DNA of 64,000 bases from Streptomyces alfalfae. Lineage in GTDB: Bacteria; Actinomycetota; Actinomycetes; Streptomycetales; Streptomycetaceae. Position 1 is the first letter of the stretch; the number at the start of each line of letters is the position of its first letter. Position numbers and translations under genes: made by a program. Positions 15,918 through 24,705 of this stretch are shown in pieces. The stretch covers positions 186,001-250,000 of the forward strand of contig NZ_QEXM01000042.1 of the NCBI RefSeq assembly GCF_004127445.1. The letters are read 5' to 3'. Below the pieces are notes generated by a model. The model was not told the DNA's origin and did no database searches. It was given only the letters and a program-made list of their open reading frames with translations.

Positions 15918-17128
15918 TTCCACAGCCGTACCGGCAGCTCGTACAGGTCGTTCTGGGTCACCACCGGCTTGTTGCGGAGTTCCTCGGGCCCGACCGCCAG
16001 GGTCAGGTCGGGGAAGCGGGCGTACAGGGCCGGCAGGGCCACCCCCGCCTCCAGGCGCGAGAGGGCCGCTCCGGGGCAGACGTGCGGGCCGTGGCCGAAG
16101 GAGATGTGGCGGTTGGCCGAGGCGCGGGTGATGTCGAAGGCCGCCGCCGTCGGGCCGTGGGCCGCCTCGTCGCGGCCGATGGCGCCGTAGGAGACGATCA
16201 GCGCGTCCCCCCGAGGGATCACCTTGTCGCCGACGGGGACGTCCTCCGCGGCGAAGCGGATCAGGACGTGCGACGTCGGCGTCGAGTAGCGCAGGGTCTC
16301 CTCCACGACCGCGTCCCAGCCGGCCTTGCCCTCGCGGACCAGGTCCAGTTGCTCGGGGTGGGTGCTGAGGTTCACCACGGCGTTGACGATCAGGGAGATC
16401 GTCGTCTCGTGGCCCGCCGCGACCATCAGCTGGAGGGTGGAGAGGATCTCCGCGTCGGTGAGGTGGTCGCCGTTCTCCGAGGCCTGGATCAGCGCGCTCG
16501 TCAGGTCGTCGCCCGGCTGCTCGCGGCGGGCCGCGACGACCCTGCCCATCATCTCGGCGAGTTCGCCGAGCGTGGCCACGACCTCCTCCGGCGGCGTCTG
16601 GGTGGAGAAGAACTTGTCGAAGAGGACCTTCAGCCGCGGGTGGTCCGCCTCGTCGATGCCCATCAGTTCGCTGATCACGTACATGGGCAGCGGATAGGCG
16701 AACACCGCCTTCAGGTCGACCACGCCGTCGGCGCCCGCTGCCGCGACCTGGTCGAGGAGGCCGTCCGTGAGCTCCGTGACGCGCTCGCGCATTCGCTCCA
16801 CCCGGCGCGGCGTCAACGCCTGCGCGACGAGCGAACGCATCCTGCGGTGCTCCTCGCCGTCCACGGTCAGCATCGAGCGGCCCGGGTTGGCGAGGCCGAT
16901 CAGCGGCCAGTCGGCGGGTATCTCGCCGCGCTGCCAGGCGCCCCAGGCGTTGATGTCCTTCACCAGGCGCTTGTCGGTGAGGAGCCGGCGGGCCTCCGCG
17001 TGGTGCGTGACCGCCCACACCGGCACACCGCCGGGCAGCTCCGCCTCCGCGAGCGGGCCCGCGGCGAGCAGCCGGGCGCTCTCGCCGTCCAGGTCGGTGA
17101 CGAACGGGTCCAGGGCGATGCGCGTCAT
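15899..17128 (-). CDS. cytochrome P450, CYP154-like, in conservon
   Basis: A 409-residue soluble bacterial P450 with every classical element. The I-helix is AAGHETT, the K-helix ExxR is E277-T-L-R280 in VVEETLRYS, and the heme-binding loop is FGHGPHVCPGAAL with the thiolate Cys351. The substrate is unknown; CYP154 enzymes hydroxylate steroids and small polyketides in vitro. The start at 17128 is fixed by the 4-bp overlap (ATGA) with the stop of the preceding P450 gene and by GGAGAG upstream. It is the last gene of the conservon operon. Its last codons (N-S-P-S-G-A) lie inside a dispersed repeat. Confidence 0.88.
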   Translation of the reverse strand: MTRIALDPFVTDLDGESARLLAAGPLAEAELPGGVPVWAVTHHAEARRLLTDKRLVKDINAWGAWQRGEIPADWPLIGLANPGRSMLTVDGEEHRRMRSLVAQALTPRRVERMRERVTELTDGLLDQVAAAGADGVVDLKAVFAYPLPMYVISELMGIDEADHPRLKVLFDKFFSTQTPPEEVVATLGELAEMMGRVVAARREQPGDDLTSALIQASENGDHLTDAEILSTLQLMVAAGHETTISLIVNAVVNLSTHPEQLDLVREGKAGWDAVVEETLRYSTPTSHVLIRFAAEDVPVGDKVIPRGDALIVSYGAIGRDEAAHGPTAAAFDITRASANRHISFGHGPHVCPGAALSRLEAGVALPALYARFPDLTLAVGPEELRNKPVVTQNDLYELPVRLWNSPSGA

Positions 17129-18372
17129 CTGGGCTCTCCAAGGGCTGCGGTCGGGGTCGGCGTGAAGGTCACCGGAAGGTCGGTCAGGCCGCTCAGCCAC
17201 GGGGAGGGGCGGCGGGACAGCTCCGCGGCGGGCACGGCGAGGTCGAGGTCCGGCAGCCGGTCGATCAGCACCTCGATGCCGGTCCGCGCGATGACCTCGG
17301 CGACCTCCTGGGCCGGGAAGGGGCAGCGGTGCTCGCCGTGGCCGAAGGAGAAGTGGGCGCTGTTGCCGCCGGTCAGGACGGAGCCGTCGGTGCGCACCTG
17401 CGGGTCGGCGTTGGCGGCGGCGAGGCCGAGGAGCACCAGGTCACCGGCGTTGATGTGGCGCCCGCCGAGCCGGGTGTCGCGCGAGGCCCAGCGGCCCGCG
17501 ACGTTCTGCGTCGGGGTGTCCTCCCACAGGACCTCGTTCATCGCCTCGGCGACGCTGTGGCGGCCGCCGAAGAGCGAGGCGGCGAAGCGGTCGTCGGTGA
17601 GCATCAGCCGCAGGGAGTTGCCGATCCAGTCCGCCGTGGGCTGATGGCCCGCGGCCATCATCACCATCAGGTCTTCCGCGATCTCCGTGTCGGTGAACCC
17701 CGACGTGTCGGCCAGCATGGCCGAGGCGACGTCGGGGCCGGGCCGCGCGTGCTTGTCGGCGAGGAGCCGCGCCATCGACTCGGCCAGGTGCCGGGCGCCC
17801 TCAAGGGCCCCCTCGCGCCCGTTGATCATGTCGTTCAGCGCGGTGACGAGGGCGGGGCCCTCCTCGTCGGGGAAGCCGTAGATCGTGGCGAGGACCCGGA
17901 CCGGGAGCAGCATCGCGTACTCGGCGATGATGTCCGTCGAGCCCTGGCCGCAGAAGCCGTCGATCAGCTCGTCGGCGAACCTCTCGGCGTGCGCCTTCAG
18001 TTCGAACGGGTCGACCGACTCCAGGGCGTGCGCGATCATCGCGGCGCGCTCGGTGTGCCGCTCGCCGACGGTGTAGAGGATCGACGGCTGCTTGTGGCCG
18101 ATCATGGGCAACAGCGGCCAGTCGGCGGGGATGTTCGGCCACTGGTTCCACAGCTCGGAGTCCCGGCTGTACAGGACCGGGTCGCCGGTGACCTGGTGCA
18201 GCTCGCGGTAGCCGAGCACCAGCCAGGCGGGCACGTCGCCGTCGAGCAGGACGGGCGCCACCGGGCCGTGGTCGCGCCGCAGTTCCCGGTAGAGCCGGGC
18301 GGGCTCGATGGTGAAGCGCGGGCCCGACAGCGGCACGGGGCCGGGGGCGGCGCCGGTTACGGGACAGGTCAC
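17125..18372 (-). CDS. cytochrome P450, CYP157-like, lacking the ExxR arginine
   Basis: A 415-residue P450 whose K-helix reads E280-V-L-W283 (MNEVLWEDTP), so the Arg of the otherwise conserved ExxR is Trp. The heme loop is intact (FSFGHGEHRCPF, Cys350) and the I-helix has AGHQPT. Loss of ExxR is the published hallmark of the CYP157 family, which is encoded in streptomycete conservons beside a CYP154. The gene starts with GTG at 18372, overlapping the cvnD stop by 4 bp, and overlaps the next P450 by 4 bp. Activity is unproven; it may act with its partner P450 or in signalling. Confidence 0.88.
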   Translation of the reverse strand: MTCPVTGAAPGPVPLSGPRFTIEPARLYRELRRDHGPVAPVLLDGDVPAWLVLGYRELHQVTGDPVLYSRDSELWNQWPNIPADWPLLPMIGHKQPSILYTVGERHTERAAMIAHALESVDPFELKAHAERFADELIDGFCGQGSTDIIAEYAMLLPVRVLATIYGFPDEEGPALVTALNDMINGREGALEGARHLAESMARLLADKHARPGPDVASAMLADTSGFTDTEIAEDLMVMMAAGHQPTADWIGNSLRLMLTDDRFAASLFGGRHSVAEAMNEVLWEDTPTQNVAGRWASRDTRLGGRHINAGDLVLLGLAAANADPQVRTDGSVLTGGNSAHFSFGHGEHRCPFPAQEVAEVIARTGIEVLIDRLPDLDLAVPAAELSRRPSPWLSGLTDLPVTFTPTPTAALGEPR

Positions 18373-18995
18373 TTGGCGGTCTCCTGTGCGGCGTACAGCG
18401 TCTTGAGGTGTTCGACGAGGGCGATCAGCACGTTCTTGCTGGACTCGCGGGAGCGCGCGTCGCAGTCGACGAGCGGCACCCCGGGGTCCAGGTCGAGCGC
18501 CTCGCGCAGTTGCGCGGCGGTGTGCGCGGAGCCGCCGAAGTCGTTGCGGGCCACGATGAACGGCGTCCCGTGGTGCTCCAGGCGGTCGATCGCGTACCAG
18601 GAGTCCTCGATGCGCCGCGGGTCCACGAGGACGACGGCGCCGAGCGTCCCGGAGAACAGCCGGTCCCAGAGGAACCAGAAGCGCTCCTGGCCCGGGGCGC
18701 CGAAGAGGTAGAGGACGTTGTGCGCGTCGAGGGTGATGCGGCCGAAGTCGAAGGCGACCGTCGTGGACGTCTTGGCGCGCAGCCCGTCGAGGCCGCCCGT
18801 CTCGTCGATGCCGCGCCCCGCCTGCGTCATCGTCTCCTCGGTGTTGAGGGGACGGATCTCGCTCACGGACCGGACCAGGGTCGTCTTGCCCACGCCGAAA
18901 CCGCCCACCACGACGATCTTCAGACCGTTGTCGGCGGTCGCGGACAGGGCCGCGTCGCGTCGTTCGGCGGTTGCGTCAGAGATTGCGGAGTCCAA
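18369..18995 (-). CDS. cvnD: conservon GTP-binding protein CvnD
   Basis: A 208-residue Ras-like small GTPase of the conservon type. The P-loop is GGFGVGKTTLVRSVSEI (about residues 31-47), the switch II region is YLFGAPGQERFWFLWDRLFSG, and FIVARNDFGG stands where eukaryotic proteins have NKxD. It is the fourth member of the cvnA-D set that resembles a G-protein-coupled membrane complex in streptomycetes. It overlaps cvnC by 20 bp and the following P450 by 4 bp, so all are one operon. Confidence 0.92.
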   Translation of the reverse strand: MDSAISDATAERRDAALSATADNGLKIVVVGGFGVGKTTLVRSVSEIRPLNTEETMTQAGRGIDETGGLDGLRAKTSTTVAFDFGRITLDAHNVLYLFGAPGQERFWFLWDRLFSGTLGAVVLVDPRRIEDSWYAIDRLEHHGTPFIVARNDFGGSAHTAAQLREALDLDPGVPLVDCDARSRESSKNVLIALVEHLKTLYAAQETAK

Positions 18996-19332
18996 CGAGC
19001 ACCTGCTCCAGGATGTCGGGGTCGGGAAGGCTGTGACCGGCTGCCGCCCGCGGATGGCGGGCGCTGATCCGGCCCGCGTCGAGCAGGTCGGAGAGCAGGA
19101 TGCGCGTGATGCTCACGGGGAGCCTCAGCTCGGCGGCGATCTCCACCACCGCCGTGGGCAGTTCGCACATCCGCAGGATGGCGGCGAGCTCGGACTGCAT
19201 GCCGGGGGTGGGTCCCGACTCGGCGACGACGAGGGTCACCAGGTCGAAAGGGGCGTCGGGCGCCGACCGGCTGCGGCCCTGCGTGAGGGTGTAGAGCCGG
19301 TCGGGGGAGTCGTCCCGGCCGGGGCGGCTCAT
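18976..19332 (-). CDS. cvnC: conservon DUF742 protein CvnC
   Basis: A 118-residue DUF742 protein with a winged-helix-like pattern: RLYTLTQGRSRSAPDAPFDLVTLV, then ILRMCELPTAVVEIAAELRLPVSITRILLSDLLDAGRISAR. In S. coelicolor conservons the CvnC products interact with CvnA and CvnB at the membrane. It overlaps cvnB by 4 bp and cvnD by 20 bp, which indicates coupled translation and fixed stoichiometry. ATG start at 19332. Confidence 0.92.
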   Translation of the reverse strand: MSRPGRDDSPDRLYTLTQGRSRSAPDAPFDLVTLVVAESGPTPGMQSELAAILRMCELPTAVVEIAAELRLPVSITRILLSDLLDAGRISARHPRAAAGHSLPDPDILEQVLVGLRNL

Positions 19333-19775
19333 GAGGCGGGCGTGGCGCGGGGGCCGTCGTCGGCGCGGGGCGCGGCGCGCAGGTGCTCGCCGAGCTGCTC
19401 GACCAGCTCGCTCATGGTGTGCCCGACGAGTCCGGCGTCGGCGTCCTCGGCGGCGATCACGGCGAGGTGTGCGCCCTCACCGGCCTCGACGATGAAGAGG
19501 ATGCCGCCGTAGAACTCCGTCATCGCCGACCGTACGCCGCCGCTGCCGTCCCCGAACTCGGCCGAGGCGCCGTGCGAGAGGGACTGGATGCCCGCGGCGA
19601 TGGCGGCGAGCTGGTCGGCCTGGTCGACGGAGAGTTCCGGGGTGCGGCACAGCTTCAGGCCGTCCCTGGACAGGACGAGCGCGTGCCGGGCGCCGGGGGT
19701 GCGCTCCAGGAGGCCTTGCAGGAGCCAGGTGAGCTTGGCGTCGGTGGTGGTGCCGGGGGTGGTGCCGGTGGTCAT
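19329..19775 (-). CDS. cvnB: conservon roadblock/LC7 protein CvnB
   Basis: A 148-residue roadblock/LC7 domain protein of the MglB-like class, which often acts on small GTPases. The core LTWLLQGLLERTPGARHALVLSRDGLKLC, followed by DQADQLAAIAAGIQSLSHGASAEFG, is typical. It sits between the sensor-kinase-like cvnA and cvnC with 4-bp overlaps on both sides. By analogy with MglA/MglB it could be a GTPase-activating or scaffold partner of CvnD; that is inference. Confidence 0.92.
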   Translation of the reverse strand: MTTGTTPGTTTDAKLTWLLQGLLERTPGARHALVLSRDGLKLCRTPELSVDQADQLAAIAAGIQSLSHGASAEFGDGSGGVRSAMTEFYGGILFIVEAGEGAHLAVIAAEDADAGLVGHTMSELVEQLGEHLRAAPRADDGPRATPAS

Positions 19776-21436
19776 CGGGGGGAGTCGCCTTCCGGGTGCG
19801 GGGAGGGTGCGGGAGCATCCGTGTCACTGGACGGTGGCGTGGCGCGGACGGCCTGGCGGAAGCTGCTGAAGCGGGCCGCGGTGGTGGCGGCGTCCGCCGT
19901 GCGCGGGCGCGGGGTCTCGCCGGTGTCACCGTCCGCGCGGGCCCGCTCGGCGGCGGCGAGGGTGCGGCCGCGGGGCCGCTTGGGCAGCGGCGCCTCGGCG
20001 GGACGCCCGGCGGCCGGCGGGGCGGCGGACTCGTGGACCGGCAGGGGCTCGCGTCCCACGGGGGTGAGGATGGCGGTGTCCTCGGAGGAGGCGGCCGAGG
20101 GGGCCGAGGGGTTCGAGGGGCCGCTGGGGCTACGGGGGGCGCTGGGGCCGCCCGCCTGGGCCGGGGCGGCTTGAGCGGCGTCGGCCGACTGCCCCGCGCC
20201 GGCCGCCGGAGCCGCTGAGACCGCCGGGGCCGCCGGCAGCGCGGTGGCCGAGCGCGGGGGAGCCGCCGCGGGCGTCGCCGCCGGACCCGGAGCCGCCTGC
20301 GAGGGACGGGTGAGCAGCTCCTGGGGTATCAGCACGAGCACCCCCGTGCCGCCGCGCGCGGACGGCCGGAAGGACACCGTCAGGCCGTGCTTGCGGGCCA
20401 GCCTGCCCACCACCGCGAGGCCGAGCCGCGTCCCGGAGAGCCCGCTGAGGCCCTTCGTCCCGCCGGACACGGCCTGTTCGGCGCGGCGCTGCTGCACCGG
20501 GCCCATGACGAGGCCGCTGTCCTCGACGGAGACGATGACGCCGGCCGCGACCTCCTCGATGTAGACGTGCACCTCGGAGGTGGGCGGCGAGAAGTTGGCG
20601 GCGTTGTCGAGGATCTCGGCCAGGGCGTGCATGACGCCCTCGGCGGCGTGGCCCGCGACGGCGAGCTCGCTGGCGGAGTGGACGCGTACGCGCTGGTAGC
20701 CGCCGATACGGCCCATCGCGCCCCGCAGGATCGACTCCATGACGATGGGGCGGGCCCAGCGGCGGCCGGAGCGGGCGCCGGTGAGGACGGCCACGGAGTC
20801 GGCGATGCGGCCCGCCTGCGCGGTCCTGTGGTCCAGGTGCAGCAGGTCGGTGAGGACGTCCTCGTCGGCGTGCCTGCCCTCCATCTCGCGGAGGTCGGCG
20901 AGCATGCCGGTGGCCAGGGCCTGCATGCGGCCCGCGGCGTTGGCGGAGGCGGCGAGGGCGGCGGCGCGCTCGGACTCGGCGGCGCGGACGCGCAGGGTGA
21001 GCGCGTTGCGCTCCCGTACGTGCTCCGCGGTCAGCGCGGCGACCTCACGGGCGTGGCGCTCGGTGAGGCGCGTGTGCTCGTGGCCGAATTCCGCCGCGTG
21101 TCGCGCTTGTTCGTGGGCGAGCCGGTCCATCTCCTGGTGAGCGGCGACGAGCTGACGCCGCAGCAGGGCGGAGGTCCGCGCGCCGTGGAAGGCGGCGGCC
21201 ACGGCGACGCTGAGGGCGAGCGCGGCGGCGCCCGCTCCCCAGGCGAGGGGGGCGCGTGCGGAGGAGGGGGCCAGGGCGACGGCGGTCGCGGTGAGCGCCG
21301 CGGTGACCAGGGCGCAGATCAGCAGGACGAGGGCGGACGGGCGCAAGGGGACACTTGCCCGGGCTCCCGACTGCGCTGGACCTGGGGATGCCCCATTCGT
21401 CCCGGGGCGCGCTAGGGGGGTTGGCGCGGTCATCAA
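19772..21436 (-). CDS. cvnA: conservon sensor-kinase-like protein CvnA
   Basis: A 554-residue membrane protein. Two hydrophobic segments lie at about 34-54 (ALVLLICALVTAALTATAVAL) and 63-83, then a coiled coil with many Arg/Glu/His (about 90-170), and a histidine-kinase-type ATPase domain with the N-box LAEILDNAANFSPP, G1 VEDSGLVMGP and G2 GTRLGLAVVGRLARKHG. A Pro/Ala-rich tail of about 150 residues follows. The phospho-acceptor His motif of classical kinases is not obvious, as in other CvnA proteins. It is the first gene of the six-gene conservon operon; the promoter must lie between it and the FAD oxidase gene (21437-21621). Confidence 0.9.
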   Translation of the reverse strand: MMTAPTPLARPGTNGASPGPAQSGARASVPLRPSALVLLICALVTAALTATAVALAPSSARAPLAWGAGAAALALSVAVAAAFHGARTSALLRRQLVAAHQEMDRLAHEQARHAAEFGHEHTRLTERHAREVAALTAEHVRERNALTLRVRAAESERAAALAASANAAGRMQALATGMLADLREMEGRHADEDVLTDLLHLDHRTAQAGRIADSVAVLTGARSGRRWARPIVMESILRGAMGRIGGYQRVRVHSASELAVAGHAAEGVMHALAEILDNAANFSPPTSEVHVYIEEVAAGVIVSVEDSGLVMGPVQQRRAEQAVSGGTKGLSGLSGTRLGLAVVGRLARKHGLTVSFRPSARGGTGVLVLIPQELLTRPSQAAPGPAATPAAAPPRSATALPAAPAVSAAPAAGAGQSADAAQAAPAQAGGPSAPRSPSGPSNPSAPSAASSEDTAILTPVGREPLPVHESAAPPAAGRPAEAPLPKRPRGRTLAAAERARADGDTGETPRPRTADAATTAARFSSFRQAVRATPPSSDTDAPAPSPHPEGDSPR

Positions 21437-21544
21437 TCGGGGTCCTCGATCGGAAGCGACACACTTTGCTCGAACGCGATCCGGTGTTTCTCAAGGTCGG
21501 CTCAAGTTCTGGCCACTATAGGAGAGTTGCCGACCGAAGTGGGA

Positions 21545-21563
21545 ATGATCCCTTCCGGATCAT
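21545..21563. promoter_or_regulatory. 7-5-7 palindrome between cvnA and FAD oxidase gene
   Basis: ATGATCC (21545-21551) and GGATCAT (21557-21563) are a perfect inverted repeat with a 5-bp spacer. It lies 59 bp before the ATG of the oxidase gene and 109 bp before cvnA. The form suits a dimeric repressor (GntR/FadR-type is a guess). The AT-richer CTATAGGA stretch at 21517-21524 may be the cvnA promoter. Confidence 0.4.
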
Positions 21564-21621
21564 GACATAACGGCACCGGCGGGGTGTCCGCCAGGGGGTG
21601 CCGGCGGGGCATCCTGGCCTC

Positions 21622-24486
21622 ATGAGCGACCGTATGAGCAAGCGCGGGAGCGAGCCGGGCGGCGAGCTCCAAGGCCTCGGACGCGACCTGCGCGCGGCCG
21701 TACGCGGTGACGTGGACCTCTCCGTCACCGCCCGGGCGCTGCACACCATGGACGCCTCCAACTACCGCCGCGTCCCGGCGGCCGTGGTGGCCCCGCGCGA
21801 CGCCGACGACGTGGCGGCGGCGCTCGCGGTCTGCCGCGAGCGGCACGTGCCGGTGGTGGCGCGCGGCGCGGGCACCTCCATCGCCGGGCAGGCGACCGGC
21901 GCCGGCGTCGTCCTCGACTTCACCCGGCACCTGCGGCGGATCACGGCGCTCGACCCGGAGGCCCGAACGGCCGTGGTGCAGCCGGGAGTCGTCCTCGACG
22001 ACCTGCGCGCCGCCGCCGCGCCGCACGGCCTCACCTTCGGCCCCGACCCCTCGACGCACAACCGCTGCACACTCGGCGGCATGGTGGGCAACAACTCCTG
22101 CGGCTCCCACTCGGTGGCCTACGGCACCACCGCCGACAACGTCCACGAACTGTCCGTCATCGACGGCAGGGGTGGCACCCACCGCCTCGGCCAGGACTGG
22201 CGAGGAGCCCCCGAAGGCCTGCGGGCGCTCGTCGAGAGCCGCCTGGAGCTGCTGCGCACCGGCTACCCCGACCTGCCGCGCCGCATCTCCGGGTACGCGC
22301 TCGACGCCCTGCTCCCGGAGCGCGGCCCCGACCTGGCGCGCGCGTTCTGCGGCTCGGAGGGCACCCTCGGCGTCCTCACCGAGGCGACCGTGCGTCTCGT
22401 CGACGCGCCCCGCGCCCGCGCCCTCGCCGTCCTCGGGTACGCCGACGAGAGCGCGGCGGCCGAGGCGGCGCCGGGGCTCCTGCCGTACGGGCCGCTGACC
22501 GTCGAGGGCATGGCGGCCGACCTCGTGCGCGGCGCGGAAGGACTGCCCAGGGGCGGCGCCTGGCTGTTCGTGGAGACGGGCGGCGCGAGCCCGGCCGAGG
22601 CACGCGCGCGTGCGGGGGACCTCGTGCGGGCGGCCGACGCGCTGGACGCCGTGGTGGTCGACGACCCGGCGCGCCAGCGGGCCCTGTGGCGCGTGCGTGA
22701 GGACGCCAGCGGCACGGCCACGCGGATGCCGGACGAGGCCGACGGATCGCCCGGGGGAGAGGCCTGGCCCGGCTGGGAGGACTGCGCGGTGCCGCCCGCC
22801 CGGCTCGCCCCCTACCTGCGGGACTTCCGCGCGCTCCTCGCCGATCACGGCCTGCGCGGCACGCCCTACGGCCACTTCGGGGACGGCTGCGTCCACGTAC
22901 GCGTGGACTTCGACCTGATCAGCCGCGACGGCGTGGCCCGCTTCCGCCGCTTCTCCGAGGAGGTGGCGGACCTGGTCGTCGCGCACGGCGGCTCCCTCTC
23001 CGGCGAACACGGCGACGGACAGGCCCGCGCGGAACTGCTGCCGAAGATGTACGGGCGTGAACTCGTCGGCGTCTTCGAGCGCGTCAAGGACCTCTGGGAC
23101 CCGGCGGGGCTGCTCAACCCCGGGATGCTGGTGCGGCCCGCGCCCCTCGACGCCGACCTGCGGTTCGCGCCGCTGCCGCGCGAACCGGTCGACGTCGCCT
23201 TCGGCTACCCCCACGACGGCGGCGACTTCTCGGCGGCGGTCCGGCGGTGCGTGGGCGTCGCGAAGTGCCGTACGGCGGCGCCGGGCTCGCCCACGGACGT
23301 CATGTGCCCCTCCTTCCGCGTGACGGGCGAGGAGGAGCACTCCACGCGGGGCCGCGCCCATCTGCTGCACGAGATGCTGGCGGGCGAGGTGGTGACGGAC
23401 GGCTGGCGCTCGACGGAGGTCAGGGACGCCCTCGACCTCTGCCTGTCCTGCAAGGGCTGCCGCTCGGACTGCCCGGTGGGCGTCGACATGGCCACGTACA
23501 AGGCGGAGTTCCTGCACCACCACTACGCGGGGCGGCGCAGGCCCGCCGCCCACTACTCCATGGGGTGGCTGCCGCGCTGGCTGCGGGCCGTCGCGGTGAC
23601 CCGCACCGCTCCGCTGGTCAACGCCCTCGCGCGGGCGCGTCCGCTGGCGGCGCTCGGGAAGCGGCTCGGGGGGATCGACGCGCGGCGGGCGGTGCCGGAG
23701 GTGGCCCCGCGCACGTTCCGGCGGTGGTGGCGCACGCGCCACCGGGCGGGGACGACCGCGGGGCCGCGCGCCGTGCTGTGGCCCGACACCTTCACCGACC
23801 ACCTCTCGCCCGAGGTCGGCGAGGCCGCCGTGCGGGTCATGGAGGCCGCGGGGATCGCCGTCGAGCTGCCGCCGCCGGGAGTGTGCTGCGGGCTGACGTA
23901 TGTCTCGACGGGGCAGCTCGACCGGGCGCGCGCGGTGCTGCGGGGCACGCTGGAGCGGATGGCCCCGCTGGTCGACGCGGGGGTGCCGGTGGTCGTCCTG
24001 GAGCCGAGCTGCGCCGCGGCGCTCAGGTCGGACCTGACCGAGCTGCTCGGCGACGACCCGCGCGCGCACCGCCTCGCCGCCGCCGTCCGCACCTTCGCCC
24101 AGGCCGTCGAGGAACTGGCCCCCGCGTGGCAGCCGCCCCGCGTGGACCGGCCGGTGACCGGCCAGACGCACTGCCACCAGCACGCGGTGCTCGGCGACGC
24201 GGCGGAGCGGCGGCTGCGGGCCAAGGCGGGCCTGACGGGCGAGCTGACCGGCGGCTGCTGCGGGCTCGCGGGGAACTTCGGGTTCGAGCGCGGACACCAC
24301 GAGGTCTCCGTGGCCTGCGCGGAGGAGCAGCTGCTGCCGGCGGTGCGGGAGGCCCGGCGGGAGGGGCGGGGCGAGGCGGTGGTCCTCGCCGACGGGTTCT
24401 CCTGCCGCACGCAGCTCGACCAGCTCGCCGGGGTGCGCGGACGGCACCTGGCGGAAGTCCTCGCCGAGGCGCTGGGAAAGGCGTGA
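21622..24486 (+). CDS. FAD-linked and Fe-S D-2-hydroxyacid dehydrogenase (GlcD-GlcF fusion)
   Basis: A 954-residue fusion enzyme. The N-terminal half is a PP-loop FAD domain (VPVVARGAGTSIAGQATGAG and THNRCTLGGMVGNNSCGSHS) and a FAD-oxidase C domain ending in PAGLLNPGMLVRP. The C-terminal half has a ferredoxin-like cluster motif (CLSCKGCRSDCPVGVDM) and two CCG (cysteine-rich) domains (GVCCGLTYVSTGQLDRA; GGCCGLAGNFGF). This layout is that of the YdiJ/Dld2-like D-lactate or D-2-hydroxyglutarate dehydrogenases that pass electrons to quinone. I chose ATG 21622; 21634 is possible. A palindrome at 21545-21563 lies upstream. Confidence 0.87.
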   Translation: MSDRMSKRGSEPGGELQGLGRDLRAAVRGDVDLSVTARALHTMDASNYRRVPAAVVAPRDADDVAAALAVCRERHVPVVARGAGTSIAGQATGAGVVLDFTRHLRRITALDPEARTAVVQPGVVLDDLRAAAAPHGLTFGPDPSTHNRCTLGGMVGNNSCGSHSVAYGTTADNVHELSVIDGRGGTHRLGQDWRGAPEGLRALVESRLELLRTGYPDLPRRISGYALDALLPERGPDLARAFCGSEGTLGVLTEATVRLVDAPRARALAVLGYADESAAAEAAPGLLPYGPLTVEGMAADLVRGAEGLPRGGAWLFVETGGASPAEARARAGDLVRAADALDAVVVDDPARQRALWRVREDASGTATRMPDEADGSPGGEAWPGWEDCAVPPARLAPYLRDFRALLADHGLRGTPYGHFGDGCVHVRVDFDLISRDGVARFRRFSEEVADLVVAHGGSLSGEHGDGQARAELLPKMYGRELVGVFERVKDLWDPAGLLNPGMLVRPAPLDADLRFAPLPREPVDVAFGYPHDGGDFSAAVRRCVGVAKCRTAAPGSPTDVMCPSFRVTGEEEHSTRGRAHLLHEMLAGEVVTDGWRSTEVRDALDLCLSCKGCRSDCPVGVDMATYKAEFLHHHYAGRRRPAAHYSMGWLPRWLRAVAVTRTAPLVNALARARPLAALGKRLGGIDARRAVPEVAPRTFRRWWRTRHRAGTTAGPRAVLWPDTFTDHLSPEVGEAAVRVMEAAGIAVELPPPGVCCGLTYVSTGQLDRARAVLRGTLERMAPLVDAGVPVVVLEPSCAAALRSDLTELLGDDPRAHRLAAAVRTFAQAVEELAPAWQPPRVDRPVTGQTHCHQHAVLGDAAERRLRAKAGLTGELTGGCCGLAGNFGFERGHHEVSVACAEEQLLPAVREARREGRGEAVVLADGFSCRTQLDQLAGVRGRHLAEVLAEALGKA

Positions 24487-24705
24487 CCCCGTGTCATGCC
24501 GGGCGCGCATAACCAGAGCGTGTCCGGCATTTCCCGCCCGTCGCGCGCGGTCGTACCTTCGACATGTGGACGCGGGTTGCGTACAGCGGCAAAACCGCTC
24601 CACAATCCTGACGTAGTCCAATAGCCTGGACCGAGCGGTACACGGTGGTGGACTGGCGGTCACGGGCTCCCGGACGCGCCCGACACGCAGCAGGAAGGCT
24701 CAGCG

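Noticed and set aside
21502..24663. 1053-codon minus-strand frame opposite the FAD/Fe-S dehydrogenase
   Set aside because: The plus strand codes for a complete, motif-rich enzyme. The minus frame has low-complexity Arg/Ala/Gly content and no start signal.
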